DNA of 64,000 bases from Azospirillum sp. TSO35-2 (GTDB taxonomy: Bacteria; Pseudomonadota; Alphaproteobacteria; Azospirillales; Azospirillaceae): contig NZ_LGRA01000013.1 in the NCBI RefSeq assembly GCF_003116095.1, positions 169,878 through 233,877 on the forward strand, in the 5' to 3' direction. The notes under the pieces were generated by a model. That model worked only from the letters and a program-made list of their open reading frames with translations. It ran no database searches and was not told the DNA's origin. Below are positions 1-10,336 of this stretch, piece by piece (the first letter of the stretch is position 1; every line of letters starts with the position of its first letter). The position numbers and the translations under genes were made by a program.

Positions 1-698
1 ACAACAGCTACCACGCGCTGCGCGACGTCAGCCTGACCATCGGCAAGGGCGAGAAGGTCGTCGTCTGCGGCCCGTCGGGCTCGGGCAAGTCGACGATGAT
101 CCGCTGCATCAACCGGCTGGAGGCGCACCAGACCGGCCACATCATCGTCGACGGCACCGAGTTGACCGACGACGTCAAGTCGGTGGAGAAAATCCGCCGC
201 AAGGTCGGCATGGTCTTCCAGAACTTCAACCTGTTCCCGCACCTGACCGTGCTGCAGAACCTGACGCTGGCGCCGATCTGGGTGCGCGGCATGGCGAAGT
301 CCGAGATCGAGGAGATCGCCATGATGTACCTGAAGCGGGTGCGCATCCCCGACCAGGCGCACAAGTTCCCCGGCCAGTTGTCCGGCGGCCAGCAGCAGCG
401 CGTCGCCATCGCCCGCGCGCTGTGCATGCGGCCGGAGATCATGCTGTTCGACGAGCCGACCTCGGCGCTCGACCCCGAAATGGTCAAGGAGGTGCTGGAC
501 GTCATGATCGAGCTGGCGGGCGAAGGCATGACCATGGTCTGCGTCACCCATGAAATGGGCTTCGCCCGGCAGGTCGCCGACTCTATTGTCTTCATGGCCG
601 AAGGCTCGATCATCGAGAGCGGGTCGCCGGCCGACTTCTTCGAGAACCCGAAAAGCGAGCGCACCCGCCAGTTCCTCGGCCAGATTCTGGAGCATTGA
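1..698 (+). CDS. Polar amino-acid ABC transporter, ATP-binding subunit (5' end missing)
   Basis: Energises import of polar amino acids as the cytoplasmic ATPase of a GlnQ/HisP/AapP-type transporter. The reading frame is open from the window edge. It shows the Walker A motif GPSGSGKS near the start, a Q-loop in QNFNLFPH, the ABC signature [15 protein letters not shown], Walker B with [13 protein letters not shown], and the H-loop CVTHEMGFA. About 231 residues are visible, so only a short N-terminal part is lost. The permease and binding-protein genes presumably lie to the left. A response regulator follows 31 bases downstream. The family is clear; the exact substrate is not. Confidence 0.95.
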   Translation, partial: NSYHALRDVSLTIGKGEKVVVCGPSGSGKSTMIRCINRLEAHQTGHIIVDGTELTDDVKSVEKIRRKVGMVFQNFNLFPHLTVLQNLTLAPIWVRGMAKSEIEEIAMMYLKRVRIPDQAHKFPGQLSGGQQQRVAIARALCMRPEIMLFDEPTSALDPEMVKEVLDVMIELAGEGMTMVCVTHEMGFARQVADSIVFMAEGSIIESGSPADFFENPKSERTRQFLGQILEH

Positions 699-729
699 GG
701 ACAGGGCGGGCGGCGACAGGCAGAAGCGG

Positions 730-1446
730 ATGGGGGTCATGCCGGCGACCATTGCGATCACCGACGACGACGCGGTGACGCGCGAAACGCTGAAGTCCTA
801 TCTGGCGGACGAGGGCTTCGCCGTGCTGGCGGCCCGCAGCGCCGAGGAGCTGAAGGAGCTGCTGGCGACCACCGCGGTCGATCTGGTGCTGCTCGACATC
901 CGGCTGCCGCGCCAGGACGGGCTGACCCTGACCCGCGAGCTGCGGGCGGCGTCGGAGATCGGCATCATCCTGGTCAGCAGCCGGGCGGAGAAGCTCGACC
1001 GCATCGTCGGGCTGGAGATGGGGGCGGACGACTACATCGCCAAGCCGTTCGAGCCGCGGGAGATCCTGGCGCGGGTGCGCAACCTGCTGCGCCGGCTGAA
1101 GGCGCCGGGCGACCAGCGCGACGACCGGCGGCGGCTGTTCGCCGGCTGGACGCTGTGGCTCGACCGCATGCGGCTGACCGACCCGCAAGGCCAGCCGGTG
1201 CGGCTGACCGGCGCCGAGTTCGAGCTGCTGTCGACCTTCGTCTGCAACCCTGGCCGGGTGATGAACCGCGACTATCTGCTGACGGCGACGACGCGGCGCA
1301 AGTCCGACGCCACCGACCGCACCATCGACAGCCTGGTCCGCCGCCTGCGCCGCCTGATCGAAAGCGATCCCGCCGACCCGCGGCTGATCGTGACCGTGCA
1401 CGGCACCGGCTATCTGTTCGCCGGCGACGTGGCGCAGGACGGCTGA
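730..1446 (+). CDS. OmpR/PhoB-family response regulator
   Basis: Two-component transcription regulator of 238 residues. An N-terminal receiver domain has the acidic pocket ITDDDA near residue 10, the phospho-acceptor Asp56 in LVLLDIRLP and the conserved Lys in DDYIAKPFEP. A C-terminal winged helix follows, including LTGAEFELL and the wing VTVHGTGYLFAG. The start is uncertain: in-frame ATGs occur at 730 and 739, and a longer open frame upstream overlaps the ABC gene. No kinase gene is adjacent. The chemoreceptor and AapJ-like protein downstream suggest a nutrient-sensing neighbourhood, which is inference. A good intrinsic terminator follows. Confidence 0.93.
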   Translation: MGVMPATIAITDDDAVTRETLKSYLADEGFAVLAARSAEELKELLATTAVDLVLLDIRLPRQDGLTLTRELRAASEIGIILVSSRAEKLDRIVGLEMGADDYIAKPFEPREILARVRNLLRRLKAPGDQRDDRRRLFAGWTLWLDRMRLTDPQGQPVRLTGAEFELLSTFVCNPGRVMNRDYLLTATTRRKSDATDRTIDSLVRRLRRLIESDPADPRLIVTVHGTGYLFAGDVAQDG

Positions 1447-1855
1447 GCCTTACCGGACAACCCCGAAATCGAGTACCCCGAGCAAACTCCCCCGCCGCAG
1501 CCATCACGCGGCGGCCACGCGCTCGGCAACCTGGCCACGGAAGCGGTGAACAACGTGTCACCCGCTGCCGTGGCCCTATTTTTGTGCATTCATCGCGGCA
1601 GGCCGCCGCTTTTCAAGTCATGTCGTCACTCGTGGTTGCTGCTTTTCTTTTCCGTTGCGACCGGGGCGAAGTCATGCTCCGGCCCCGGCGGCAGAAAATC
1701 TGGTGAATTTTTGGTCTCGACCGCTCGTCTTGTCCCAAATGCGAACGAAATGACACGAGCTGTTCACACAGCGACGCTAAGCCGTTCAAAGAGCCGAGCG
1801 ATGATGACCGTGTTGCAATCCGTGAAACCGTGTTCTGGCGGCGGGGGGTTTGGGC
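1447..1855. other. Intergenic region before the chemoreceptor
   Basis: 409 bases without a convincing gene. It holds two hairpins near the response-regulator end. A less GC-rich stretch at about 1600-1840 probably contains the chemoreceptor promoter, but I could not fit a clear sigma-70 or sigma-28 motif. An in-frame-looking stretch at 1546-1911 has no ribosome binding site and overlaps the chemoreceptor, so it was not called. Confidence 0.5.
1533..1583 (+). terminator. Rho-independent terminator of the response regulator
   Basis: An 8-bp stem GGCCACGG (1533-1540) pairs with CCGTGGCC (1568-1575). It is extended inward by AGCG/CGCT and GTG/CAC with single bulges, and is followed at once by CTATTTTT. 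A second, weaker hairpin CCGCCGC/GCGGCGG lies at 1492-1514. Confidence 0.75.
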
Positions 1856-4102
1856 ATGAGGGCAGTCGCGACGATGGTGAAGGCACGGGCGGCAAGGGCA
1901 CGGGTCGATGAGTCCGGGGCCCGCTTCCGCTTCTGGACCCTGCGGCGGGCGATGGTGTCGGTCGTCGGCGTGCTGGTGGCGGCGCTGATCGCCAGCCAGG
2001 CCTGGGTGTCGCAACGCTACACCGACTTCGCGGTGGCGACCTTCAACAGCAGCAGCGCCGCGACGCTCAGCGTGCTGGTCAACGACCGCATCCGCAAGAA
2101 CTACACGGAATGGCTGCAAGGCCACGCCAACGAATGGAGCCGCGACGGCTTCCTGGTCGACAGCGTGTCGCAGAAGGATTTCGCCAAGGCGACGCTGGCG
2201 CTGAAGAACATCCACGCCCGCCCGGTCGTCGTCGACCGCGAGGTCAAGCTGGTGTCGGTCGCGGTGTTCGACGCCGACATGAACCGCGTCGCCGCCACCG
2301 GCGGCACCGACCAGGACACCGTCGCCACCGTCGCCCCGCTGTTCGAGGCGCTGAAGGCGCGCGAGCTGGCCGACAAGCGCCGCCCCGCCGGCCTGCTGTG
2401 GCGGGACGCGCAGGGACGGCCGCTCCACAGCATGATCATGCCGATCGGCGGCTTCCGCGTGCTGGGTTTCCTGGAGGTGGTGACCGACCCGCTGCCGGCG
2501 CTGTCCAGCCTGGGCGCGGTGCTCGACGCCGACATCCGCTTCAAGGACGCCAAGGGCGAGCTGCTGTACGAGAGCAAGGGCGGCGCGCCGTCGCAGCACG
2601 CCACCCTGTCGAACACCAGCGTCGCCATCGGCGGCGACGGCGGGCTGCCCTGGGCGACCGCCGAGATATCGCGCGACATCGCCGATTTCGTCGGCGCCAC
2701 CGAGGCGTTACGCAACGACGCGCTGACGATGGTCGGCGCCTTCGCCCTGGCCGTCGCCATCGCCGCGGCGCTGCTGCTGCGCGTCGCCGTCTTCGCCAGC
2801 CTGCGCAAGTTCGCCCGCGCCATGGAGCAGATCGCCGCCGGCGACCTGTCGATCGAGGTCCCCCGCACCGGCCGCGACGAGCTGGCGGTGATGGCGGCCG
2901 CCCTGCGCCGGCTGCGCGGCAGCGTCGAGCAGGTGCTGCTGATGAAGCGCATGGTCGATTCCAGCCCGGTGCCGACGGCGCTGCTGCGCACCGGCGGGCC
3001 AACCGGAGACGGACAGGTCGGCTTCGTCAACCCGGCGGCGCGCCGCTTCTGCGAGGCGCACGGCATCGACCCGGCCAGCCCCGACCTGCTGGCCCAGGGG
3101 CCCGGCTTCACCGCCGACTGCACCGATCCCACCCGCCCGCCGATCCCGCGCCGCACCCTGACCGTCGACGAGACGACGGTGGAGGCCCATGTCGACACCG
3201 TGTTCGACGACCAGGGCAACGTGCTGGGCAAGACGCTGTCCTGGACCGACGTCACCGATCAGGTGCGCTCGGCCGCGCTGGCCCGCCAGTTGATGGAGGA
3301 CGTGCATCAGGTGGCGTCGGGCGTGGCGCTGCAATCGGGCCAGTTGCGGACGCTGGCCGACACGCTACGCCAGCAGTCGGCCAGCACCATCGACAGCACG
3401 GTCAGCGCCGGCAGCTTCGTCGCCGAGAGCAACCGCAACGCCGCCACATGCAACGGCAGCGCCGTGACGCTGATGGACACCATCGGCACCGTCGCCAGCC
3501 TGGCGAACGAGGCCGCCGGCGTGGTCGGCGCCACCATCGGCGAGCTGGGCGCCGCCCGCGGCGTGGTCGGCCAGCTGGGCGAGAACACCGACCAGATCCG
3601 CCGGATCGTCGACGTCATCACCGGCATCGCCCACCAGACCAAGCTGCTGGCGCTGAACGCCACCATCGAGGCGGCGGTGGCCGGCGAGGCCGGCAAGGGC
3701 TTCGCCGTCGTCGCCGCCGAGGTGAAGAAGCTGGCGGAGGAGACCGCCAACGCCACCGTGCAGATCGCCACCTCGGTCAGCGCCATCAACGGCAGCATCC
3801 AGAACACGGTGGACAGCTTCACCCGCCTGTCCTCCTCGGTCGAGCGGATCAACACGGTGCAGGACCTGATCGGCGACGCGGTGGCGCGGCAGACCGAATC
3901 CTCCACCGACATTCGCAACCGCGTCGGCGAGATCGCCGCGACCTCCGGCGAGGTGGCGGCGCTGATCGACGGGGTCAGCGCCCAGGCCGCGCGCACCGGC
4001 GACATCGCCGGCACCCTGACCGAGACGGCGAACACGCTGGCCGAGGAAGCGGGATCGCTGCATAGTCTGCTCAACACGCTGCGCGCCCAGCAGGCGGCCT
4101 GA
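1856..4102 (+). CDS. Methyl-accepting chemotaxis protein with HAMP and PAS-like domains
   Basis: Membrane chemoreceptor of 748 residues. TM1 is at about 31-50 and is followed by a periplasmic sensor of about 235 residues. TM2 (about 288-312) leads to a HAMP domain containing [14 protein letters not shown], then a PAS-like segment starting [12 protein letters not shown] (about 365-450). The signalling hairpin has its tip at [17 protein letters not shown]. The tip reads HQTKLLALN where the commoner form is [12 protein letters not shown] at 1850 is in frame, but ATG 1856 follows a G-rich ribosome site and is preferred. An orphan periplasmic binding protein follows 42 bases downstream and could deliver ligand to it (inference). 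Confidence 0.95.
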   Translation: MRAVATMVKARAARARVDESGARFRFWTLRRAMVSVVGVLVAALIASQAWVSQRYTDFAVATFNSSSAATLSVLVNDRIRKNYTEWLQGHANEWSRDGFLVDSVSQKDFAKATLALKNIHARPVVVDREVKLVSVAVFDADMNRVAATGGTDQDTVATVAPLFEALKARELADKRRPAGLLWRDAQGRPLHSMIMPIGGFRVLGFLEVVTDPLPALSSLGAVLDADIRFKDAKGELLYESKGGAPSQHATLSNTSVAIGGDGGLPWATAEISRDIADFVGATEALRNDALTMVGAFALAVAIAAALLLRVAVFASLRKFARAMEQIAAGDLSIEVPRTGRDELAVMAAALRRLRGSVEQVLLMKRMVDSSPVPTALLRTGGPTGDGQVGFVNPAARRFCEAHGIDPASPDLLAQGPGFTADCTDPTRPPIPRRTLTVDETTVEAHVDTVFDDQGNVLGKTLSWTDVTDQVRSAALARQLMEDVHQVASGVALQSGQLRTLADTLRQQSASTIDSTVSAGSFVAESNRNAATCNGSAVTLMDTIGTVASLANEAAGVVGATIGELGAARGVVGQLGENTDQIRRIVDVITGIAHQTKLLALNATIEAAVAGEAGKGFAVVAAEVKKLAEETANATVQIATSVSAINGSIQNTVDSFTRLSSSVERINTVQDLIGDAVARQTESSTDIRNRVGEIAATSGEVAALIDGVSAQAARTGDIAGTLTETANTLAEEAGSLHSLLNTLRAQQAA

Positions 4103-4144
4103 TCCCGGGGCCGCGCGCGCCGCGTCCGGTGGGGTGGAGCGGCG

Positions 4145-5182
4145 GTGGCGATGGGGTTCGGCGCGTGGATGGTGATGGGCCTCGCCGTTTTGGCGGGGCT
4201 GGCGACCTCCGTGGTCCCGGCCCGGGCGGCCGACGGTGAGACGCTGGAGCGCATCCACAACCGCGGCGTCCTGGTCTGCGGGCTGCGCAGCGGGGTCAGC
4301 GGCATCTCCTTCACCGACCCGCAGGGCCATCTCGACGGCTTCCTGGTCGATGTCTGCCGCGCCTTCGCCGCCGCAACGCTGGGCAGCGCCCAGGCGATCC
4401 GCGTCGTCCGCCTGCCCGACAAGCCGCAGGAGTTCGAGGCGGTGGAGAAGCACGAGGTCGACGTGGCGCTGACCACCACGACCTGGACCTTCAGCCGCGA
4501 CCTGTCCTTCGACGTCGAATTCCTGCTGCCGCTGCTCTACGACGGCCAGGGCTTCGCCATCCTCAGCGACGGCCCGCCGCCGCCGCTCGACCGGCTGGGG
4601 CCGCAGACGGTCTGCGTCAAGTCGCCGACCACCACCGTCCGCAATCTGGAGGACCATATCCGGCAGGCCGACCGGCCCTGGACCATCCGCACCTTCAAGA
4701 CCTTCGACGAGGCGCTGCAGGCGTTCCTGGCCCATGAATGCGGGCTGCTGACCACCGACCGCACCGTGCTGGTGACCTCGCTGGCCGGCTACCGCGAGGC
4801 GGTGGGCATCCACATCTACCCCGACGTGATCTCGCGCGAACCGCTGACGCCCTACATCGCGCGCGGCGACCGCAACTGGTACGACGTCACCCGCTGGATC
4901 CTCCACGCCATCATCCTGGCCGACGCCAAGGGCGTCACCGCCGCCGACGTGCAGGCCGGCCGCATCCCCGACGACCCGGAACTCGACCGCATGCTGGGCC
5001 ATGCCGGCAACGCCGCCCGCAACTTGGGCCTGCCCGACGACTGGGCCCTGCAGGTCCTGGCACAGGTCGGGAACTACGGCGAGATCTTCGACCGCAACCT
5101 GGGCAAGCCCTACGGGATGGAGCGCGGGCTGAACCAGCCCTGGACCCGCGGCGGCATGCTGTACGCCCCGCTCTTCCGCTGA
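4145..5182 (+). CDS. AapJ-like periplasmic amino-acid binding protein (orphan)
   Basis: About 345 residues. An N-terminal signal peptide (hydrophobic MVMGLAVLAGLATSVVPARA) is followed by a family 3 solute-binding fold. RGVLVCGLRSGVSGISFTD and LDGFLVDVCRAFAAATLG match the start of general L-amino-acid binding proteins of the AapJ type, and the length fits. The start is GTG 4145 or ATG 4151; GGAG at 4136-4139 serves either. No permease or ATPase gene is adjacent. The preceding gene is a chemoreceptor, so the protein may act in sensing rather than transport; that is inference. The terminator downstream is shared with the convergent phosphomutase gene. Confidence 0.88.
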   Translation: MAMGFGAWMVMGLAVLAGLATSVVPARAADGETLERIHNRGVLVCGLRSGVSGISFTDPQGHLDGFLVDVCRAFAAATLGSAQAIRVVRLPDKPQEFEAVEKHEVDVALTTTTWTFSRDLSFDVEFLLPLLYDGQGFAILSDGPPPPLDRLGPQTVCVKSPTTTVRNLEDHIRQADRPWTIRTFKTFDEALQAFLAHECGLLTTDRTVLVTSLAGYREAVGIHIYPDVISREPLTPYIARGDRNWYDVTRWILHAIILADAKGVTAADVQAGRIPDDPELDRMLGHAGNAARNLGLPDDWALQVLAQVGNYGEIFDRNLGKPYGMERGLNQPWTRGGMLYAPLFR

Positions 5183-5204
5183 AAACGTTCCGCTGAAACG
5201 ACGA

Positions 5205-5230
5205 AGCCCTCTCCCCGGGGGGAGAGGGCT
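5205..5230. terminator. Bidirectional terminator
   Basis: A near-perfect 26-base palindrome, AGCCCTCTCCCC then two G then GGGGAGAGGGCT. It lies between the convergent binding-protein gene (ends 5182) and phosphomutase gene (ends 5259). It resembles the GC-rich arms of the cruciform repeats at 17.45 and 48.39 kb but is much shorter. Confidence 0.75.
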
Positions 5231-5258
5231 CGTTGTCACACCGGACCGGGGACCGCGC

Positions 5259-6662
5259 TCAGTGCGCCGAACCGCCGCCCTCGAAGGACGGCGCCGGCAG
5301 GCCGGACGCCACCAGCTGGTCGATCAGGGCGGTCTTCAGCCGCTCCAGACCCTCCTGGCTGTAGGACTCGGCGCGGGCGACCAGCACGTCCTGGGTGTTG
5401 GACGCGCGCAGCAGCCACCAGCCGTCGTCGGTCGTCACCCGGACGCCGTCGATGTCGTTGACCTTGGCGCCCGACGCCTTGACCCGCGCCTTCACCTCGT
5501 CGACGACGGCGAACTTGCGCTCCTCGTCGATCTGGAAGCGGGTCTCCGGGGTGTTGACCATGTCGGGCAGGCCGTCGCGCAGGGCGGCCAGCGTGGTGTT
5601 CAGCTTGCTGACCAGCCCGACCAGCCGCACGCCGCAATAGAGCGCGTCGTCGAAGCCGTACCACTTGTCGGCGAAGAAGATGTGGCCCGACATCTCGCCG
5701 GCCAGCGGCGACCCGGTCTCCGCCATCTTGGCCTTCAGCAGCGAGTGGCCGGTCTTCCACATCAGCGGAACGCCCCCATGCTTGGCGATCTCGTCGAACA
5801 GGGCCTGGCTGGCCTTGACGTCGGCGATGATGGTGGCGCCCGGATGGCTCTTCAGCACGTCGGCGGCGTAGAGCGCGACGAGCTGGTCGCCCCACACCAC
5901 GCGGCCCTTGTGGTCGATGGCGCCGATGCGGTCGCCGTCACCGTCGAAGCCGATGCCGATGTCGCAGCCATGCTCCGCCACCGCCTTCTTCAGGTCGATC
6001 AGGTTCTTCTCGACCGTCGGATCGGGGTGGTGGTTCGGGAAGTTGCCATCGATGTCATCGAACAGCAGGATGTGCTTGCCCGGCAGCTTGGCGGTCAGGC
6101 GGCGCAGGATCTCGCCCGACGCGCCGTTGCCGGCGTCCCAGGCGATCGTCAGGTCGCGGGTGCCGTCATAGTCCTTCAGCAGGCGGGCGACATACTCGTC
6201 CTGGACGTCGATCTTCTCCGACGAGCCCTGGCCCTGCTCCCAGTCGGCCTTGGCCGCCATGGTGCCGAGGTCGAGGATCTGCTGGCCATAGACCGGGCCC
6301 TTGCCCAGCATCATCTTGATGCCGTTGTAGTCCGGCGGGTTGTGCGAGCCGGTGATCATGATGCCGGCCGCCGCCTCGCGGTCGCGGGTGGCGAAATACA
6401 GCATCGGCGTGGGGCCGAGCCCGATGCGCAGGACATGCAGGCCGGTGGAGACCAGACCCTCGACCAGCGCTTCCTCCAGATCCGGCGAGGACAGACGGCC
6501 GTCGTAGCCGACGCAGACCGTCTTGCCGCCCTTGCGCACCACGACGGTGCCGAAGGAACGGCCGACCGCGCGGGCGTCGGCGGGGGTCAGCGTCGTGCCG
6601 ACGATGCCGCGGATGTCGTACTCGCGCAGCACCGTGGGGTGGAAGGTATGGGCTTCGCTCAT
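5259..6662 (-). CDS. Phosphomannomutase/phosphoglucomutase
   Basis: Interconverts hexose 6- and 1-phosphates to feed GDP-mannose or UDP-glucose synthesis for surface polysaccharide. The 467 residues match the AlgC/ManB family. [11 protein letters not shown] is near the N-terminus, the phosphoserine loop is [13 protein letters not shown], the metal loop is [13 protein letters not shown], and the sugar-specificity loop is GEMSGHIFF. The start at 6662 gives MSEAHTFHP; an upstream in-frame ATG at 6686 would add eight poorly conserved residues, and AGAGGA lies between the two. It is followed upstream by ugd, so the three minus-strand genes galU, ugd and this one form a nucleotide-sugar block. Confidence 0.95.
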   Translation of the reverse strand: MSEAHTFHPTVLREYDIRGIVGTTLTPADARAVGRSFGTVVVRKGGKTVCVGYDGRLSSPDLEEALVEGLVSTGLHVLRIGLGPTPMLYFATRDREAAAGIMITGSHNPPDYNGIKMMLGKGPVYGQQILDLGTMAAKADWEQGQGSSEKIDVQDEYVARLLKDYDGTRDLTIAWDAGNGASGEILRRLTAKLPGKHILLFDDIDGNFPNHHPDPTVEKNLIDLKKAVAEHGCDIGIGFDGDGDRIGAIDHKGRVVWGDQLVALYAADVLKSHPGATIIADVKASQALFDEIAKHGGVPLMWKTGHSLLKAKMAETGSPLAGEMSGHIFFADKWYGFDDALYCGVRLVGLVSKLNTTLAALRDGLPDMVNTPETRFQIDEERKFAVVDEVKARVKASGAKVNDIDGVRVTTDDGWWLLRASNTQDVLVARAESYSQEGLERLKTALIDQLVASGLPAPSFEGGGSAH

Positions 6663-6699
6663 CGTCTTGTTCGTCCTCTGTTGCACGCCGTCTCAGACC

Positions 6700-8064
6700 T
6701 CAGCCACGGTCTGTGTCGCCGGACGGCGTCGTCGGCCGGCCATCGGGGTTGGCGGCCGGCGTCGGCCGACCGATGGAACTGTAGGTGAATCCGGCCTTTG
6801 CCATGTCCTCGGGGTTGTAGATGTTGCGCAGGTCGACCATCACCGGCCGCTTGAGCATCGTCTTCACCCGACGCAGGTCGAGGGCGCGGAACTCGTTCCA
6901 CTCCGTCAGGATAGCGACGCAGTCGGCGCCCTCCAAGGTGCCATAGACGTCCTTGGACCATTCCACGCCGGGAAGCAGCTTTTCGGCCTCGTGCATCGCC
7001 GCCGGGTCGAAGGCGCGCACCGTGGCGCCGGCCGCCTGCAGGGCGGGAACGATGTCCAGCGACGGGCTGTCGCGCATGTCGTCGGTGTTCGGCTTGAAGG
7101 CGACGCCCAGCACGGCGACGATCTTGCCGTCCACCGTTCCGCCGCAGGCGGCGATGATGCGCTCCGCCATCTGCTTCTTGCGCTTGTCGTTGATGTCCAC
7201 CACCGTCTCGATGATGCGCAGCGGGCTGCCGACCTGCTGGGCGGTGCGGACCAGCGCCAGCGTGTCCTTCGGGAAGCAGGACCCGCCATAGCCGGGGCCG
7301 GGGTGCAGGAACTTGCGGCCGATGCGGCCGTCCAGCCCGATGCCGCGCGCCACGTCGTGGACGTTGGCGCCGACCTTCTCGCACAGGTCGGCGATCTCGT
7401 TGATGAAGGTGATCTTGGCGGCCAGGAAGGTGTTGGCGGCGTATTTCGTCAGCTCCGCCGTCTCCAGCGAGGTGATGACGATCGGCGTCTCGATCAGGTA
7501 GAGCGGCCGGTACAGCCGGCGCATCACATCGCCCGCGCGGTCCGAGGTGGCGCCGATGACGACGCGGTCGGGCCGCATGAAGTCGCCGATGGCCGAGCCT
7601 TCGCGCAGGAATTCCGGGTTGGAGGCGACGTCGAACTCGGCGTCGGGCCGCACGCGGCGGATGATCGCCTCGACCTCGCGGCCGGTGCCGACCGGGACGG
7701 TCGATTTGGTGACGACCACGGTGTAGTGGTCGAGATGCTGGGCGATCTCTTCCGCCGCGCCATAGACGTAGGACAGGTCGGCGTGGCCGTCGCCGCGGCG
7801 CGACGGGGTGCCCACCGCGATGAACACGGCGTCGACGCCCTGCATCGCTTCCCGCAGGTCCATGGTGAAGGACAGCCGGCCGGCGGCGACGTTGCGGGCG
7901 ACCAGATCGTCGAGGCCGGGTTCATAGATCGGAATCTCGCCGCGCTTCAGCCGCTCGATCTTGCCGGCGTCCTTGTCGACGCACGTGACGTGCACGCCAA
8001 ATTCCGAAAAGCAGGCGCCGGAGACCAGGCCGACATAGCCCGTGCCGATCATCGCTATGCGCAT
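6700..8064 (-). CDS. ugd: UDP-glucose 6-dehydrogenase
   Basis: Oxidises UDP-glucose with two NAD+ to UDP-glucuronate in the cytoplasm. The 454 residues begin with the Rossmann motif MIGTGYVGLVSGACF. SNPEFLREGSAIGDF and TKYAANTFLAAKITFINEI follow in the central domain, and the catalytic cysteine is in PGYGGSCFPKDTLAL. The length is normal for the bacterial family. It lies 37 bases before the phosphomutase gene and 200 bases after galU, which makes its substrate. The product probably serves an acidic exopolysaccharide or capsule; that destination is inferred from context. Confidence 0.97.
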   Translation of the reverse strand: MRIAMIGTGYVGLVSGACFSEFGVHVTCVDKDAGKIERLKRGEIPIYEPGLDDLVARNVAAGRLSFTMDLREAMQGVDAVFIAVGTPSRRGDGHADLSYVYGAAEEIAQHLDHYTVVVTKSTVPVGTGREVEAIIRRVRPDAEFDVASNPEFLREGSAIGDFMRPDRVVIGATSDRAGDVMRRLYRPLYLIETPIVITSLETAELTKYAANTFLAAKITFINEIADLCEKVGANVHDVARGIGLDGRIGRKFLHPGPGYGGSCFPKDTLALVRTAQQVGSPLRIIETVVDINDKRKKQMAERIIAACGGTVDGKIVAVLGVAFKPNTDDMRDSPSLDIVPALQAAGATVRAFDPAAMHEAEKLLPGVEWSKDVYGTLEGADCVAILTEWNEFRALDLRRVKTMLKRPVMVDLRNIYNPEDMAKAGFTYSSIGRPTPAANPDGRPTTPSGDTDRG

Positions 8065-8136
8065 CGTGTCCCCCTCATGTCCTTTGAATTAAGGAATCCC
8101 GTATCACTCGTGGGCGCCCTGCCGGGCTTTCCTCGG

Positions 8137-8160
8137 GCCGGCCTGTTTCTTGCGGCCGGC
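8137..8160 (-). terminator. Possible terminator after galU
   Basis: GCCGGCC (8137-8143) pairs with GGCCGGC (8154-8160) around a 10-base loop, between galU and ugd. No T-run follows on the minus strand, so termination is uncertain; it may be partial. Confidence 0.4.
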
Positions 8161-8264
8161 TCATTCGTTGGTTGGCCGAATTGGCGTCGGCACAAACGCA
8201 CGCGCCCGCCGCCGTCCGGTTCAGGGGACGGGGCGGGCACGGCATCACGCATGCTGCCCGTCGG

Positions 8265-9134
8265 TCAGCAATATTTCCGCAGCATCTCGCGCACCTTGCC
8301 GGCCATGTCGGGCCGGTTCAGCGCATGGGCGAGCGTGGCCTCGATGAAGCCGATCTTGTCGCCGCAGTCGTAGCGGGTGCCTTCGAAGCGCAGGCCGTGG
8401 AACGGCTGGTTGCCGATCAGCTTGGCCATCGCGTCGGTCAACTGGATTTCGTTGCCGGTGCCGCGCTGCTGCTTTTCCAGATGATCGAAGATCTCCGGCT
8501 GCAGGATGTAGCGGCCGATGATCGACAGCGTCGACGGCGCCTCTTCCGGCTTCGGCTTCTCGACCAGCCCGCGCACGGTGGCGAGGCGGCCGTCGTCCTT
8601 CTCGACATCCAGGATGCCGTAGCTGCTGGTGCGCTCGCGCGGCACGTCGACGACGGCGACGATGTTGCCGCCGACCTCCTCGTACGCCTCGACCATCTGC
8701 TTCAGGCAGGGGGTCTTGCCCTGGACATAGTCGTCAGGCAGCACGATGGCGAAGGGATCGTTGCCGATCAGGGCGCGGGCGCACCACACCGCGTGGCCGA
8801 GGCCGAGCGGCACCTGCTGGCGGGTGTAGAAGCAGCGGCCGGGCGCGATCTCGCTGTGGCGGACCTCTTCCAGCGCGTCCAGCTTGCCGCGCTCTTCCAG
8901 GGTGCGGTTCAGTTCGGTGTCGGCGTCGAAGTGGTCTTCGATGGCGCGCTTGGAACGGCCGGTGACGAAGACGAAATCCTCGATGCCGGCGGCGCGCGCC
9001 TCTTCGACGGCGTGCTGCAGCAGGGGGCGGTCGACCAGCGGCAGCATCTCTTTCGGGATGGCCTTGGTGGCCGGCAGGAAGCGCGTGCCGAGACCGGCGA
9101 CCGGGAACACCACCTTGCGCACGGGTTTCCGCAT
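8265..9134 (-). CDS. galU: UTP--glucose-1-phosphate uridylyltransferase
   Basis: Makes UDP-glucose from UTP and glucose 1-phosphate. The 289 residues carry the nucleotidyl-transferase signature FPVAGLGTRFLPATKAIPKE at the N-terminus, followed by MLPLVDRPLLQHAVEEA. VLPDDYV carries the metal-binding aspartates and LVEKPKPEEAPSTLSIIGRY lies in the sugar-binding part. Length and motifs are standard for GalU. It is the first gene of the minus-strand nucleotide-sugar block, and its product is the substrate of the next gene, ugd. Confidence 0.97.
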   Translation of the reverse strand: MRKPVRKVVFPVAGLGTRFLPATKAIPKEMLPLVDRPLLQHAVEEARAAGIEDFVFVTGRSKRAIEDHFDADTELNRTLEERGKLDALEEVRHSEIAPGRCFYTRQQVPLGLGHAVWCARALIGNDPFAIVLPDDYVQGKTPCLKQMVEAYEEVGGNIVAVVDVPRERTSSYGILDVEKDDGRLATVRGLVEKPKPEEAPSTLSIIGRYILQPEIFDHLEKQQRGTGNEIQLTDAMAKLIGNQPFHGLRFEGTRYDCGDKIGFIEATLAHALNRPDMAGKVREMLRKYC

Positions 9135-9538
9135 TGGACGTCTCTTGTGGTTAAGGCGAAGGCAAGATCAATGGTCGCGCACACGCCGGACCGCAAGCGG
9201 AACCGACGGGGGCACAGCCGTTGTCCCGGCTTTCTGCCATGCCTTCCCCGGCGGCGCAACAAACCTTCCGAGACCGGGCAAAAGGCTAGTCCCAGAGGGC
9301 GAAATCAAACGAAAATCAGCCGAATGTCCTCGTTGCAGTCGATCTTTATCCGCAACGTCCGACATAAACCCGAACCTTTCTCATAGGCGGTGGAGCGCAC
9401 GGCGCGACACCGTGCCGCTGCCGTTCATCGCGTTCCGGACCCCCGTTCCAGCCCCCGTTGCCACCACGTCCGGCGGGCTTGCATCGCCGGGCCACTGCGG
9501 CCATGGTGCCGGCCGTCTTCCGCACCGGCCGGACCGCC
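9135..9538. other. Divergent intergenic region galU / pseudouridine synthase
   Basis: 404 bases between divergent genes. The left half, about 9160-9390, is less GC-rich and includes runs such as AAATCAAACGAAAATCAGCC, consistent with promoters. No hairpin, operator or small gene could be supported. Confidence 0.4.
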
Positions 9539-10252
9539 ATGACCCCCGACTCGCTGCGCGCCCGCGTGCTCCACCAGGATGAGCTGTGCTTCGTCATCGA
9601 CAAGCCGGCCGGGCTGGCGGTCCACAAGGCCGGCCGCATCACCGATCATCTCGACCTCTACCTGCCGTTCCTGGCCGACCCCGGCGGCGAGCCGCCCAAG
9701 CTGGCGCACCGGCTGGACCGCGACACCGCCGGCTGCCTGATCCTGGGCCGCACGTCCTGGGCGTTGAAGCGCTTCGGCCAGATGTTCGCCGCCGGCCAGG
9801 TCGACAAGACCTATTGGGCGGTCGCCGACGGCATCCCGGCGGACGAGGCCGGGACGATCGACCTGCCGCTGCTGAAGCGGATCATGCCGAAAGCGACGCC
9901 GGAGGCACCGGCCACCGGGCAATCCTCCTGGACCATCCTGCCCCATCCCGACGGCCAGCCGGCGGTCACCGACTACCGCGTGCTGGGCACCGGCAACGGC
10001 CGCTCCTGGCTGGAGCTGAGCCCGCGCACCGGCCGCACCCACCAGATCCGGATCCATTGCGCCGCGATCGGCTGCCCGCTGGTCGGCGAACCCTTCTACG
10101 GGCCAGAGCGCCGGGTGCCGGGCGGGCTGCATCTGCTGGCGCGCTCGGTCACCTTCCAGCTCGCCTCCGAACGGCCGCGGATCACCGCGGTCGCCCCGAT
10201 CCCAGAACACATGCGCGACGCACTGGCCGCCTGCGGCTGGCCGGGAGACTGA
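9539..10252 (+). CDS. RluA-family RNA pseudouridine synthase
   Basis: Isomerises specific uridines in rRNA or tRNA to pseudouridine. The 237 residues show the family opening FVIDKPAGLAVHKAG, the catalytic motif LAHRLDRDTAGCLILG (Asp in HRLDRDTAG) and the later motif PRTGRTHQIRIHCAAIGCPLVGEPFYG. It lacks an N-terminal S4 domain, like short RluA/TruC-type members. ATG 9539 was chosen because conserved sequence begins soon after; an in-frame ATG at 9503 is possible. The modified site cannot be told from sequence. Confidence 0.92.
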   Translation: MTPDSLRARVLHQDELCFVIDKPAGLAVHKAGRITDHLDLYLPFLADPGGEPPKLAHRLDRDTAGCLILGRTSWALKRFGQMFAAGQVDKTYWAVADGIPADEAGTIDLPLLKRIMPKATPEAPATGQSSWTILPHPDGQPAVTDYRVLGTGNGRSWLELSPRTGRTHQIRIHCAAIGCPLVGEPFYGPERRVPGGLHLLARSVTFQLASERPRITAVAPIPEHMRDALAACGWPGD

Positions 10253-10336
10253 ACGCAAATGGGGTGCTTCCGTCCCGACCGGCGCGCCCCAATGTTTAGG
10301 GAAAGGCCGACCGCAACAAGCAGGGATGAGGACGGA

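Noticed and set aside
1546..1911. 121-residue open frame before the chemoreceptor
   Set aside because: Begins on the terminator hairpin, has no ribosome site and overlaps the chemoreceptor start.
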